64,000 nucleotides of DNA from an uncultured Prevotellaceae bacterium. GTDB lineage: Bacteria; Bacteroidota; Bacteroidia; Bacteroidales; Bacteroidaceae. The notes below the pieces were generated by a model that saw only the letters and a list, made by a program, of their open reading frames with translations, was not told the origin of the DNA and searched no databases. The stretch spans positions 29,494 through 93,493 of the forward strand of contig ONMA01000007.1 of the NCBI GenBank assembly GCA_900318815.1, read 5' to 3'. Every line of letters starts with the position of its first letter. Positions within the stretch are counted from its first letter, which is position 1. A program made the position numbers and the translations under genes. Positions 8,376 to 16,397 of this stretch are shown here, one piece after another.

Positions 8376-8452
8376 ATTTCAGCACGAAAGTCTACTTTTC
8401 ATACTTTCGCTGCTTGGACGTTAACCACCCCTAAATTAATCCAATTTCTACA

Positions 8453-10291
8453 ATGAAACATTATTTTTTAAAGAAATTTTCACTTGCTTTTCTATTGATG
8501 GCAATGTGTGGAATTATGTCCGCAAGAGCGGAAGAATCAGTAAGTTTGTTATTCTTTAGTGAGGCATGTGGCGGCACAGGCATTGCCGACGACGGAGTGC
8601 AATGGACGGTGACATCGGATGCCGATGAGTCTATATTTGACCAAACACGAGGCGTGCATTACGGTTCTGGCACGATGAAAGTGTCGTATGTCAAGCTGAC
8701 TACAGCCGACATCACCGGCACCATCACGAAGATTGTGGTGAATGCCAGTGGAGTCTCTTCGCCCTCGCTGAGCGTGAAAGTGGGTGGAGCGGCCTTTGGC
8801 ACTACCTACACGGAGCTAACAAACCAAAATGCGGCCTTCACCTTTACGGGGTCTGCCTCTGGCGACATTGAAGTCCTGCTGTCGAAATCGAAGAAAGCAA
8901 CAGGTGCCCTCTATGTGAGGAGCGTAGCCGTGACCTGCGGAACGCCGGAGGCGGTGGCGACGCACACCGTGAGCTGGAGTGTGAACGGAGTCATCACGTC
9001 GACGGGCGAATATGCGGAAGGCGCCAACATCCCTTTCCCCAACAATCCAGGCAGTATCGACGGGAAAGTGTTCATGGGATGGTCGGCAGCGGCCATCCCT
9101 GTTGCTACCGACACGAAGCCTACGCTGATTACGCAGGCCACGATGGGCAATAGCGACGTGACCTACTATGCAGTGTTTGCCACGGTCACCGAGGGTATAC
9201 AGACATCGGCCACCGATGTACTCACAGCCGATCTTATTGGCATCAGCAACAAGGGGAGCTATTACAACTGGTCGAACAAAACGACAGGAAACTCCTCGGC
9301 CGTATATGCCGGCAATAGTGCAAGGAGCCAAAACGACGGCATACAGCTCAGAGCCACAAGCCCAAGCGGCATCGTGACCACCACCTCGGGCGGCAAACTG
9401 AAGAAAGTAGCCGTGGAATGGGAGGCTGTGACAACAGCAGGCCGCACGTTAGAGGTCTATGGTCTGAACAAGGCTTACGCATCGTCTGAAGACTTGTACA
9501 AGAGTTCGGCATCGACCAAAGGGCAGAAGCTCGGCGAGATAGTCAAGGGCACCAGTACCGAACTGGAGATAGATGGCGATTACAAGTACGTAGGCTTGCG
9601 CTCTGCTGATAAAGCCATGTTCCTGGCAAGCATCTCCATCACGTGGGATGGCATTGTTGCCGACAGCTACTCGGACTACTGTACCCTTGTTGGAGAGCCA
9701 GTCTTTACGGATGTGAAAGCCTCGATAGGGTCGGCAGGCCTGGCCACGTTCTCCAGTACCTACGCGCTCGACTTCACTAATGTAAGTACAATAGCCGCCT
9801 ATACGGCAGCCGAACAGGGTGGAGCGATTGTCTTCACCCGTATTTATCAGGTGCCTGCCAATACCGGCCTGTTGCTTCGCAATGCGCTGGGCGAGGAGGC
9901 CGGAGCCGTGGGGCCAGTGTCCATCCCTGTTGCGAGCGATGCTGAGGCTGTGGACAATAATGCGCTGGTGGCCGTAGGCGAAACCATTGAAGCCCTGCCT
10001 TCGGTCGACGGCAACTGGCACAACTACATCCTAAACAATCACAGCGTCTACGGGCTGGGATTCTTCCAGGCCAACAACCAGCGGGTAGCGGCCGGCAAGG
10101 CTTATCTGCGCACGTATGATTCGGCTCCGCGTTTCTACATTGATTTTGAAGGCACCACGACGGCCATACCGAATGGCGTTGGGGATTGCGACCCGGTAGA
10201 AACCATCTACAACCTGAATGGCCAGCGCGTGAAACAACCGGGCAAAGGATGTCTCTATATTGTGGGAGGCAAAAAGATGATGGTCAGATAA
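8453..10291 (+). CDS. Large secreted protein with InlB/Listeria-Bacteroides-type repeat and short C-terminal sorting-like tail
   Basis: The 612-residue protein has a signal peptide (about residues 1-26, ending SARAEE). One Listeria-Bacteroides-type repeat is seen near residues 170-245: VSWSVNG...GKVFMGWS...DVTYYAVFA. Repeats of this type occur in surface adhesins. The C-terminus YNLNGQRV...CLYIVGGKKMMVR is the short 'NLNGQ...G.YIV.GKK' tail common on secreted Prevotella proteins, probably a type IX secretion/sorting signal. No enzyme motif is recognised. It is followed by a 71-residue peptide gene, and the same pair recurs just downstream. Confidence 0.75.
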   Translation: MKHYFLKKFSLAFLLMAMCGIMSARAEESVSLLFFSEACGGTGIADDGVQWTVTSDADESIFDQTRGVHYGSGTMKVSYVKLTTADITGTITKIVVNASGVSSPSLSVKVGGAAFGTTYTELTNQNAAFTFTGSASGDIEVLLSKSKKATGALYVRSVAVTCGTPEAVATHTVSWSVNGVITSTGEYAEGANIPFPNNPGSIDGKVFMGWSAAAIPVATDTKPTLITQATMGNSDVTYYAVFATVTEGIQTSATDVLTADLIGISNKGSYYNWSNKTTGNSSAVYAGNSARSQNDGIQLRATSPSGIVTTTSGGKLKKVAVEWEAVTTAGRTLEVYGLNKAYASSEDLYKSSASTKGQKLGEIVKGTSTELEIDGDYKYVGLRSADKAMFLASISITWDGIVADSYSDYCTLVGEPVFTDVKASIGSAGLATFSSTYALDFTNVSTIAAYTAAEQGGAIVFTRIYQVPANTGLLLRNALGEEAGAVGPVSIPVASDAEAVDNNALVAVGETIEALPSVDGNWHNYILNNHSVYGLGFFQANNQRVAAGKAYLRTYDSAPRFYIDFEGTTTAIPNGVGDCDPVETIYNLNGQRVKQPGKGCLYIVGGKKMMVR

Positions 10292-10475
10292 AGAAATCCT
10301 GATCAGTCTTACGTAAAAAAAACTTTCAACAAGTACTGTCTTTTATAAGTTTTTCTGTTCGTACCAGGAATTAGGGGTGGGGGTATTGACAGAACGGGTA
10401 ATCGTGTCTTCTTTTTTATGAAGATGCGGACAGTAGCTTTTGAATCAACAACAACAAATTAATAAATGAAACATT

Positions 10476-10691
10476 ATGAAAAAGAATTATATTACACCGC
10501 ACACGTCGTGTGTCGGTATCGTTGGTGATGCAGTATTGACAATGGGATCACTTGAGCTCTTCGATGAGATGGGAACAGGAACGCCCTACGAGGAACCTGC
10601 TGAAAGCGAGGCTCTTTCGCGGAAGAACCGCAATAATGACATCTGGGACGATGAAGAGCTGGAAGATGAGGGCTTCGGTTATGGTTTTTAA
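10476..10691 (+). CDS. Small acidic peptide (71 aa), paralogous N-terminus to the peptide at 12517
   Basis: The product begins MKKNYITPHTSCVGIVGD and ends in a strongly acidic, aromatic tail (DDEELEDEGFGYGF). The start pattern MKKxYxxPxTxxV is shared with the 49-residue peptide at 12517. It has no classical signal peptide or lipobox. Each of the two peptides follows or precedes a large secreted InlB-like protein, so a partnership is likely. Leader-plus-acidic-core organisation would also fit a modified peptide precursor, but no maturation enzyme is nearby. Function unknown. Confidence 0.6.
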   Translation: MKKNYITPHTSCVGIVGDAVLTMGSLELFDEMGTGTPYEEPAESEALSRKNRNNDIWDDEELEDEGFGYGF

Positions 10692-10711
10692 CTTTTAAAC
10701 ATTATATTATT

Positions 10712-12499
10712 ATGAAACAACAGAAATTAATTCATGTAGGCAGGATTTGGATGACCATCATGCTTTTAGGGTGGCTCCTGCCTGTGTCGATGAAGGCCGA
10801 TGGGCCATATAAGTTAGTACAGGTGACGGAAGTCAAGGCTGGAGGACTATATGTCTTTGAGCAGAAGGGGTATGTGATGAACAATACAATACCCTCTAAT
10901 GCATTACAGACTACCAATTCATACAAAGCGAAGGGTCTTTCAGGAACTGAAACGTATGTGTGGACACTTGAATCTGCTACAGGTGGTTTCTATATGAAGA
11001 ATGTTAGCAATGGTTCTTCGGAAGCCTATTTAAATAATAGTAGTTCGACAAATCTTTCATTTGGTAGTAGTAGCTCTATTTGGAAATTCACATTTGATAC
11101 GGATGGAACGGCTATTATTCAAAACACATCGAATAGCAACCGTTTTCTTGGATACTATACCGCCTCATCCCATGTATATAGAGCTTATGCGGTAAGTAAT
11201 CTTGAAACTTATCCACATGCCATTAAAGTCTATCAATTAGTTGAGTATGAATCTTTCACGGCATCTTTTAGCATAAATGGTTCCCTTGGCAGTCCGACAC
11301 AATGCGTTGAATACTCCAACGTTAACTTTCCCTCTCGTCCTGCTGACGTTGAGGGAAAGAAATTCATTGGTTGGAGTACCAGTGCGATTGACGGAAAGAC
11401 CGATGAACAGCCTGACTTGCTATTAGAAACCACGATGCCGTCTAATGACATTACCTACTATGCCGTCTTCGGCAATGTGGTGGAAAGCGAAGTGACTGCT
11501 ACTTTTGATGCCGCAGACATCTCGAACCTCACAAAAGGGGCATACGACAATGACTGGATTGACCCAGCTACAGGTATAGAACTGTGGCTGAATGGAGGCA
11601 AACGCTTCACAGATGCCCCTGCTCGTTTCGAAATCGACGCTACCAATGGCAAATACCTTGGAGTGGAATTGGTTCAAGGATACCTCATTAGTTTGAACGT
11701 CACGCTGACCGATGCCGCCAATACAATTGTGCAGGTTAGTCCAGGAACATTGACAACCGAGGGGACCGCGCAGACTGTTACGTTCGATGGAATCGTAAAC
11801 ACGGCGAGATGCTATACCGATGGCAGTCATCCCATCACTATCTCGAAAGTCGTTGTGAATGCCAAGAGCTGGGCAGTAACCAACTACTGTACTACTATCA
11901 CGGAGAACCACCCCGTTACGATTACATCTGCTGCGAAGTACGCTACCTATAGCGCGACGCAGCCCAGCGACTTCAGCGAGACTGGCGTTACCGTGTTTAC
12001 GGCTCGCGTCAGCGACGACCGCGTATTGCTCAGCGAAGTGGCCAACGGTATCGTTCCCGCTAACGTGGGCGTAGTGTTATACAAGGACGTTGCTGTAGAC
12101 GAGACGGTGACCGTGCCGTCGCGGTCGGCGGTTCTCCCGCCGATTGAGGGCAATGAGTTGTTAGTCTCCGACGGCACTGTGACGGGCGACGGCTCGACGC
12201 TCTTTGCTTTGGCCAATAAGAACCAGGGCGTTGGCTTCTATCGGGTGAAGAATGGCACGACCATCCCTGCGGGGCGGCCCTATCTGGTAATCAGCAATTC
12301 TGGTGCCCGCGAGTTCCTTGGCTTTGACGAGGAACCCGATGGCATCACTTGCGCCGAGGAAGACGACGGCCAGGACTACCGCTATTTCAACCTGAGCGGA
12401 CAGAGCTTTACCACTCCACCTGCTCCCGGTCTGTATGTTGTTCGCCCAGTCAAAGGACGCCTGCAAGATATGAGCGGAAAGAAAGTACTCATCAAATGA
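10712..12499 (+). CDS. Large secreted protein with InlB/Listeria-Bacteroides-type repeat, paralogue of the 8453 product
   Basis: The 595-residue protein has a signal peptide (about residues 1-29, ending SMKADG), a ricin-like or jelly-roll-like N-terminal half rich in Ser/Asn, and one Listeria-Bacteroides repeat near residues 185-255 (FSINGSLGSPTQ...KKFIGWS...DITYYAVFG). The C-terminal half (AKYATYSATQPSDFSETGVT...) parallels the same region of the 8453 protein (GLATFSSTYALDFTNVS). It ends YFNLSGQ...PGLYVV...SGKKVLIK, a type IX-like tail. The start lies 20 bases after the small-peptide stop. Base composition of the first half is lower in GC than the second. Binding target unknown. Confidence 0.72.
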   Translation: MKQQKLIHVGRIWMTIMLLGWLLPVSMKADGPYKLVQVTEVKAGGLYVFEQKGYVMNNTIPSNALQTTNSYKAKGLSGTETYVWTLESATGGFYMKNVSNGSSEAYLNNSSSTNLSFGSSSSIWKFTFDTDGTAIIQNTSNSNRFLGYYTASSHVYRAYAVSNLETYPHAIKVYQLVEYESFTASFSINGSLGSPTQCVEYSNVNFPSRPADVEGKKFIGWSTSAIDGKTDEQPDLLLETTMPSNDITYYAVFGNVVESEVTATFDAADISNLTKGAYDNDWIDPATGIELWLNGGKRFTDAPARFEIDATNGKYLGVELVQGYLISLNVTLTDAANTIVQVSPGTLTTEGTAQTVTFDGIVNTARCYTDGSHPITISKVVVNAKSWAVTNYCTTITENHPVTITSAAKYATYSATQPSDFSETGVTVFTARVSDDRVLLSEVANGIVPANVGVVLYKDVAVDETVTVPSRSAVLPPIEGNELLVSDGTVTGDGSTLFALANKNQGVGFYRVKNGTTIPAGRPYLVISNSGAREFLGFDEEPDGITCAEEDDGQDYRYFNLSGQSFTTPPAPGLYVVRPVKGRLQDMSGKKVLIK

Positions 12500-12516
12500 C
12501 TAAAAACGACATGACT

Positions 12517-12666
12517 ATGAAGAAAGAATATGTTGTGCCTAAGACGGCAGTTGTCCACGTAGGTGTGATTCGCCCGTTTGCCTATTCCGGTTACGAGCAG
12601 CAATCCATGAAATTCTACTCCGAACCAGCAGCGAGCGAGATAGAGTCAGAAGAAGATTTCTTGTAG
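12517..12666 (+). CDS. Small peptide (49 aa), second member of the MKKxYxxPxT pair
   Basis: The peptide begins MKKEYVVPKTAVVHVGV and ends with acidic residues (ASEIESEEDFL). The start at 12517 is chosen because it aligns with the 71-residue peptide at 10476. In-frame ATGs at 12496, overlapping the previous stop, and 12511 are alternatives and would make it translationally coupled to the large gene. No signal peptide or transmembrane segment is seen. Function unknown. Confidence 0.5.
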   Translation: MKKEYVVPKTAVVHVGVIRPFAYSGYEQQSMKFYSEPAASEIESEEDFL

Positions 12667-12741
12667 AAGAATCTGCAAAAATCGGGCGGACACTTTGCCA
12701 TTTGAAAAATTATGTGTAACTTCGCGGCTGAAAAAACAAGA

Positions 12742-13098
12742 ATGACTATGGCACTGAACTTACATAAGAACCTGAAGCTCTACTATTCTATTAAAGAGGT
12801 GGCCGAGATGTTCGGCCTTAACGAGAGTACCCTGCGCTACTGGGAGACGGAGTTTCCCTACCTGCGTCCCAAGACCCAGGGGCCAAGTAAGGTGCGCCAG
12901 TACTCGGAAAAGGACATTGAGCAAATCAGGCTGATACACAACTTAGTGAAGGTGCGCGGCTTCAAGTTGGCCGCTGCGAAGAAGATGATCAACGCCAACC
13001 GCGACGGCTCCGACCGCAAGGCCGACGTGCTGACACGGCTCATCGCGGTGCGCGACGACCTGCAGACGCTGAAACGGCAGTTGGACGGTCTGCAATGA
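12742..13098 (+). CDS. MerR-family transcriptional regulator
   Basis: The 118-residue protein has an N-terminal MerR winged helix: YYSIKEVAEMFGLNESTLRY followed by WETEF and a wing ending RQYSEKDIEQI. A C-terminal helix (DDLQTLKRQLDGLQ) should dimerise. No ligand-binding Cys or long effector domain is present, so it is a minimal DNA-binding form of the type conserved across Bacteroidales. A promoter-like TAACTTCG lies at 12717-12724, inside the longer frame that begins at 12712, so that earlier start is rejected. Targets unknown. Confidence 0.85.
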   Translation: MTMALNLHKNLKLYYSIKEVAEMFGLNESTLRYWETEFPYLRPKTQGPSKVRQYSEKDIEQIRLIHNLVKVRGFKLAAAKKMINANRDGSDRKADVLTRLIAVRDDLQTLKRQLDGLQ

Positions 13099-13224
13099 CG
13101 CTATGATAAAGCCGGGGAATGACTGGCCTGTTGCTTGCATCAGGGGTGGTCATTCCTCGCTTTTCCGTATATTATCCTGCATACGAAACAGACAAACTAA
13201 TAAAAACAAACGAACTAAAACAAC

Positions 13225-14262
13225 ATGGAAATCATTATCGGATTGCTGATTATTGCCGTTGGCGCCTTTTGCCAGTCGAGCTGTTATGTTCCCATCAACA
13301 AGATCAAGGACTGGTCGTGGGAGAGTTACTGGATTGTGCAGGGCGTATTTGCCTGGCTGCTGCTGCCGTTCCTTGGAGCGCTTCTTGCCGTGCCTGAGGG
13401 GCAGTCGCTCTTCGGCTTGTTTGCCCAGGCCCCGTCGTTCAACCTGTGGATGACCATCCTCTTCGGTGTACTCTGGGGCGTTGGCGGACTCACGTTCGGC
13501 CTGTCGATGCGCTATCTCGGCGTGGCCCTCGGGCAGTCGATAGCCCTTGGCACCTGTGCCGGACTGGGCACCATCATGGGTCCTGTGCTGCTCAACATCT
13601 TCTTCCCCCAGCTCCATGCGCTGGAGTCGCTCACCTTTGCCGTCATCCTGGGCGTGGTGGTCACGCTCATAGGCATCGCCATCATCGGCGTGGCTGGCAG
13701 CATGAAGGCCGCTTCGCTCTCAGAGGAGGAGAAGAAGGCGGCGGTGAAGGACTTCAACTTCCCCAAGGGACTGGCCATTGCCTTGCTGGCAGGCTTTATG
13801 AGCGGCTGCTTCAACGTGGGCTTAGAGTTTGGCAAGGACATTAACTTCGGCGAACTGACCGACCCGATGTTCCGCACGCTCCCCGCCACGCTGCTCGTCA
13901 CCTTCGGCGGGTTCCTCACCAATATGCTCTATTGCTTCTATCAGAACCAGGTCAACGGCACCTGGGGCGACTACAAGAAAGGCAGCGTCTGGGCCAACAA
14001 CCTCGTGTTCTGCCTGCTGGCCGGTGCCCTTTGGTACTCGCAGTTCTTCGGACTGGCCTTGGGCAAGGGCTTCCTCACTGGCAGTGCCACGCTGACCACG
14101 TTGTCCTTCTGCATCCTCATGGCCCTCAACGTCGTGTTCTCCAACGTCTGGGGTATCATCCTCAAGGAGTGGAAGGGATGCTCGCAGAAGACCATTGCCG
14201 TGCTCATTTGCGGCATCATCGTCCTCGTCATCAGCTGTTTCCTGCCACAGCTCATCGGGTAG
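13225..14262 (+). CDS. rhaT: L-rhamnose-proton symporter RhaT
   Basis: This 345-residue membrane protein of the drug/metabolite transporter superfamily has about ten helices and the RhaT hallmarks: AFCQSSCYVPINKIKDWSWE at the N-terminus, YWIVQGVFAWLLLPF, and LNVVFSNVWGIILKEWKGCS near the end. It imports L-rhamnose with a proton. No rhaB, rhaI or rhaD lies in this window, so the catabolic genes must be elsewhere. It is followed by a large inverted repeat. Confidence 0.93.
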   Translation: MEIIIGLLIIAVGAFCQSSCYVPINKIKDWSWESYWIVQGVFAWLLLPFLGALLAVPEGQSLFGLFAQAPSFNLWMTILFGVLWGVGGLTFGLSMRYLGVALGQSIALGTCAGLGTIMGPVLLNIFFPQLHALESLTFAVILGVVVTLIGIAIIGVAGSMKAASLSEEEKKAAVKDFNFPKGLAIALLAGFMSGCFNVGLEFGKDINFGELTDPMFRTLPATLLVTFGGFLTNMLYCFYQNQVNGTWGDYKKGSVWANNLVFCLLAGALWYSQFFGLALGKGFLTGSATLTTLSFCILMALNVVFSNVWGIILKEWKGCSQKTIAVLICGIIVLVISCFLPQLIG

Positions 14263-14299
14263 CCGACACCTCACTGCCTGATTGATTCAAAACAGTTAA

Positions 14300-14364
14300 A
14301 AATACCTTATAACCAGCGGAAACTGAAAGAAAAAACACACTTTCCGCTGGTTATAAAGGTATTT
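14300..14364. repeat. Long inverted repeat between rhaT and an ATPase gene
   Basis: The arms AAATACCTTATAACCAGCGG.. (14300-14322) and its complement (14341-14364, one extra A) pair over 23 bases around an 18-base loop. It lies 37 bases after rhaT and directly before the ATPase promoter. It could end rhaT transcription or be a cruciform/protein-binding site. There is no T tract immediately after it other than ATTTTTATT. Confidence 0.75.
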
Positions 14365-14368
14365 TTAT

Positions 14369-14376
14369 TATATTTG
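14369..14376 (+). promoter_or_regulatory. -7 box of the DUF234 ATPase gene
   Basis: TATATTTG matches TAnnTTTG exactly, 31 bases before the start at 14407. The right arm of the inverted repeat occupies the -10 to -35 side of it. Confidence 0.55.
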
Positions 14377-14406
14377 CAGCGGATTTGTGTTTAACAACGT
14401 TTTTTT

Positions 14407-15834
14407 ATGATCATAGGACGTGAAAAGGAACAGCGTGAACTGTTGGGGCTTCTTGAAAAAGAGGAGTCGCAGTTTTGTGCCGTATATGGCAGAAGGCGTG
14501 TAGGCAAGACGTATCTCATACGCGAGACATTCAATTATCAGTTCTGCTTCCAGCATACAGGAGTAGCGAAAGGAACGCTACGCCAGCAACTGACGGCATT
14601 CCGCAACTCATTGTCGGCGGCAGGCTTTGCCAAGTGTGCCATACCAAAAACATGGATGGAAGCCTTTGAACTGCTGAAGCAGCTCATCAACAATGCCCCT
14701 GCCGGCAAGAAAGTCCTATTTATCGACGAGCTTCCCTGGATGGATACGCCCAAGGGAAACCTTATCGGTGCGCTGGAAAACTTCTGGAACGGATGGGCAA
14801 CAGCACGCAGAGAGAAGGATATCGTACTCATTGTATGCGGCAGTGCCACTTCATGGATCAGCAAGAAACTGCTGAAGGACAAGGGTGGACTTCGCGGAAG
14901 ACTGACCAACCGCATAAAACTCGTTCCATTCACCTTGCGTGAGTGCGAGCTGTTTGCTAAAAGTGCCTATCTGGCCTTAGGCAGGAAGGATGTGCTGGAA
15001 CTCTACATGATTCTCGGCGGTATACCTTACTACTGGAGTTTTCTGAAAAAAGGATTAAGTGTGGCACAGAACGTCGATCAGCTGTTCTTTACAGAGACGG
15101 CACAGCTTCGTGATGAGTTTGAGGCACTCTATGCCATCTTGTTCAAGCGTCCGGAAAATTACCTCAAGGTCATAGCATGTCTGAGCAATGGCAGGAAGTC
15201 GGGCATGACCAGAGAGGAGATCCTCGCAATGAGCAAAATCTCTGACGGTGGCACCTTCTCCACCGTACTGGAAGAACTGGAAGAGTGTGGGTTCATACGC
15301 CGCTTCGCTTCTGCCGATACCACAGAGACAAATGCCATGTATCAGCTGATAGACAACTACACCTTATTCCATTACCTCTGCATCAAGAAGAATGCCTTCA
15401 GCGATGAACGTTACTGGTCGAACACCTTCACGTCCTCATCGCATAGTGCCTGGAAGGGACTTGCCTTTGAGCGGGTGTGCCTTCAGCACATTCCGCAGAT
15501 CAAAGCTGCCCTTGGCATCTCTGGTGTCCAGACCAACGTGTGCTCATGGTTCGCACGAGGGACTGACGAGCGGCGCGGGGCACAGATAGACTTGGTCATC
15601 CAACGTGCCGACGGCTTTACCGACCTCTGTGAGATGAAACACTCCACCGGTGTTTTCACAATTGACAAGGACTATGCCGATGACTTGCAAAACAAGCATA
15701 ACGCCTATCAGGAACAATCAAAGGACAAGCGTACACTACACCTTGTCATGGTAACGACGAATGGCGTCATGCACAACAACTACTACAATCTCATACAGAA
15801 TGAGATTGTCATGGATGACCTGTTTGCCGTTTAG
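14407..15834 (+). CDS. AAA+ ATPase with C-terminal DUF234 nuclease-like domain
   Basis: The 475-residue protein has Walker A GRRRVGKT at residues 28-35, Walker B KVLFIDELPWMD near residue 100, a sensor region VCGSATSW, and a winged-helix linker near residues 275-310. The C-terminal DUF234 domain (about 350-475) contains QIDLVI...CEMK, a D...ExK pattern like PD-(D/E)XK nucleases. Such archaeal-type ATPases are frequent and often multicopy in Bacteroidales. Their role is unproven; defence, plasmid or mobile-element functions have been suggested. It is a single gene with its own promoter behind a palindrome. Confidence 0.85.
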   Translation: MIIGREKEQRELLGLLEKEESQFCAVYGRRRVGKTYLIRETFNYQFCFQHTGVAKGTLRQQLTAFRNSLSAAGFAKCAIPKTWMEAFELLKQLINNAPAGKKVLFIDELPWMDTPKGNLIGALENFWNGWATARREKDIVLIVCGSATSWISKKLLKDKGGLRGRLTNRIKLVPFTLRECELFAKSAYLALGRKDVLELYMILGGIPYYWSFLKKGLSVAQNVDQLFFTETAQLRDEFEALYAILFKRPENYLKVIACLSNGRKSGMTREEILAMSKISDGGTFSTVLEELEECGFIRRFASADTTETNAMYQLIDNYTLFHYLCIKKNAFSDERYWSNTFTSSSHSAWKGLAFERVCLQHIPQIKAALGISGVQTNVCSWFARGTDERRGAQIDLVIQRADGFTDLCEMKHSTGVFTIDKDYADDLQNKHNAYQEQSKDKRTLHLVMVTTNGVMHNNYYNLIQNEIVMDDLFAV

Positions 15835-15839
15835 GCTAA

Positions 15840-15971
15840 GGTGTTCCGCTGGGTCCGTCCAAGAATTACGACATCAAGCACCGTATGGGTGATGAGTTAG
15901 AGAGGCAAAAAAGGGAATTTCTTGCAAAAATGCTATTTAGTTGCAACGAAAACAGAGCTGTTAGTGGATAA
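15840..15971 (+). pseudogene. Short gene relic
   Basis: A 43-codon open stretch without a start (GVPLGPSKNYDIKHRMGDEL...) ends at TAA 15969-15971. It is charged and protein-like, and looks like the C-terminal scrap of a lost gene. I do not recognise the parent family. Confidence 0.3.
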
Positions 15972-16040
15972 ATGAACAACTAATTCGATATAATCATGTT
16001 AAACTATTATTATTCTGCAATATAATTGGGAAAAAATACG

Positions 16041-16048
16041 TATCTTTG
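16041..16048 (+). promoter_or_regulatory. -7 box of the antitoxin/zeta-relic unit
   Basis: TATCTTTG matches TAnnTTTG 28 bases before the antitoxin start, and could also drive the secreted protein at 16397 since no promoter is seen between them. Confidence 0.6.
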
Positions 16049-16075
16049 CCTGCGATAATAATAAGATAGTAGCGT

Positions 16076-16267
16076 ATGACCGAGGTTCATAAACGATATC
16101 GCTTGACTTCTACCGAGGAGCCTACCGACGAAATGTTGCATGCCCTGATGGAGGACGTGGCCCAAGCTGCACGCGAGTCGAGTGCCAAGGCTGAGGCTGA
16201 GAAGAAACGTAGGTTTCAGGCTGTAACCAAGGAGATTGAAGAGTGGAAAAGTACGGTAGGACTATGA
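16076..16267 (+). CDS. Small antitoxin-like protein of a zeta-toxin pair (63 aa)
   Basis: The 63-residue, helix-rich, charged protein (MTEVHKRYRLTSTEEPTDEM...EIEEWKSTVGL) is followed by a four-base overlap (ATGA) into the first codons of a zeta-toxin-like P-loop protein. Small helical proteins in this position are usual partners of Bacteroidetes zeta-like kinases. Its own frame is intact although the toxin is deleted. The call rests on position and composition, not on a specific motif. Confidence 0.55.
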   Translation: MTEVHKRYRLTSTEEPTDEMLHALMEDVAQAARESSAKAEAEKKRRFQAVTKEIEEWKSTVGL

Positions 16268-16397
16268 CTGATAGGAAACCCACACTCTGTGTTGTTGCCG
16301 GCCCCAACGGTTCGGGCAAATTTTCCGAACAACCAATGGCCAACTCTTCAAGCAATACACCGACGATATCCCTGAATGGGCAAAGACAATAAAATAA
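16264..16397 (+). pseudogene. Zeta toxin relic: first and last parts joined by a deletion
   Basis: The frame from 16264 reads MTDRKPTLCVVAGPNGSGK, the first strand and Walker A of zeta-type kinases, then loses register and ends at 16392. In another frame, 16335-16397 reads NGQLFKQYTDDIPEWAKTIK before a stop, which resembles the C-terminal tail of the same family. The roughly 150 residues between are missing. The internal deletion removes the catalytic core, so the product should be inactive. Confidence 0.7.
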
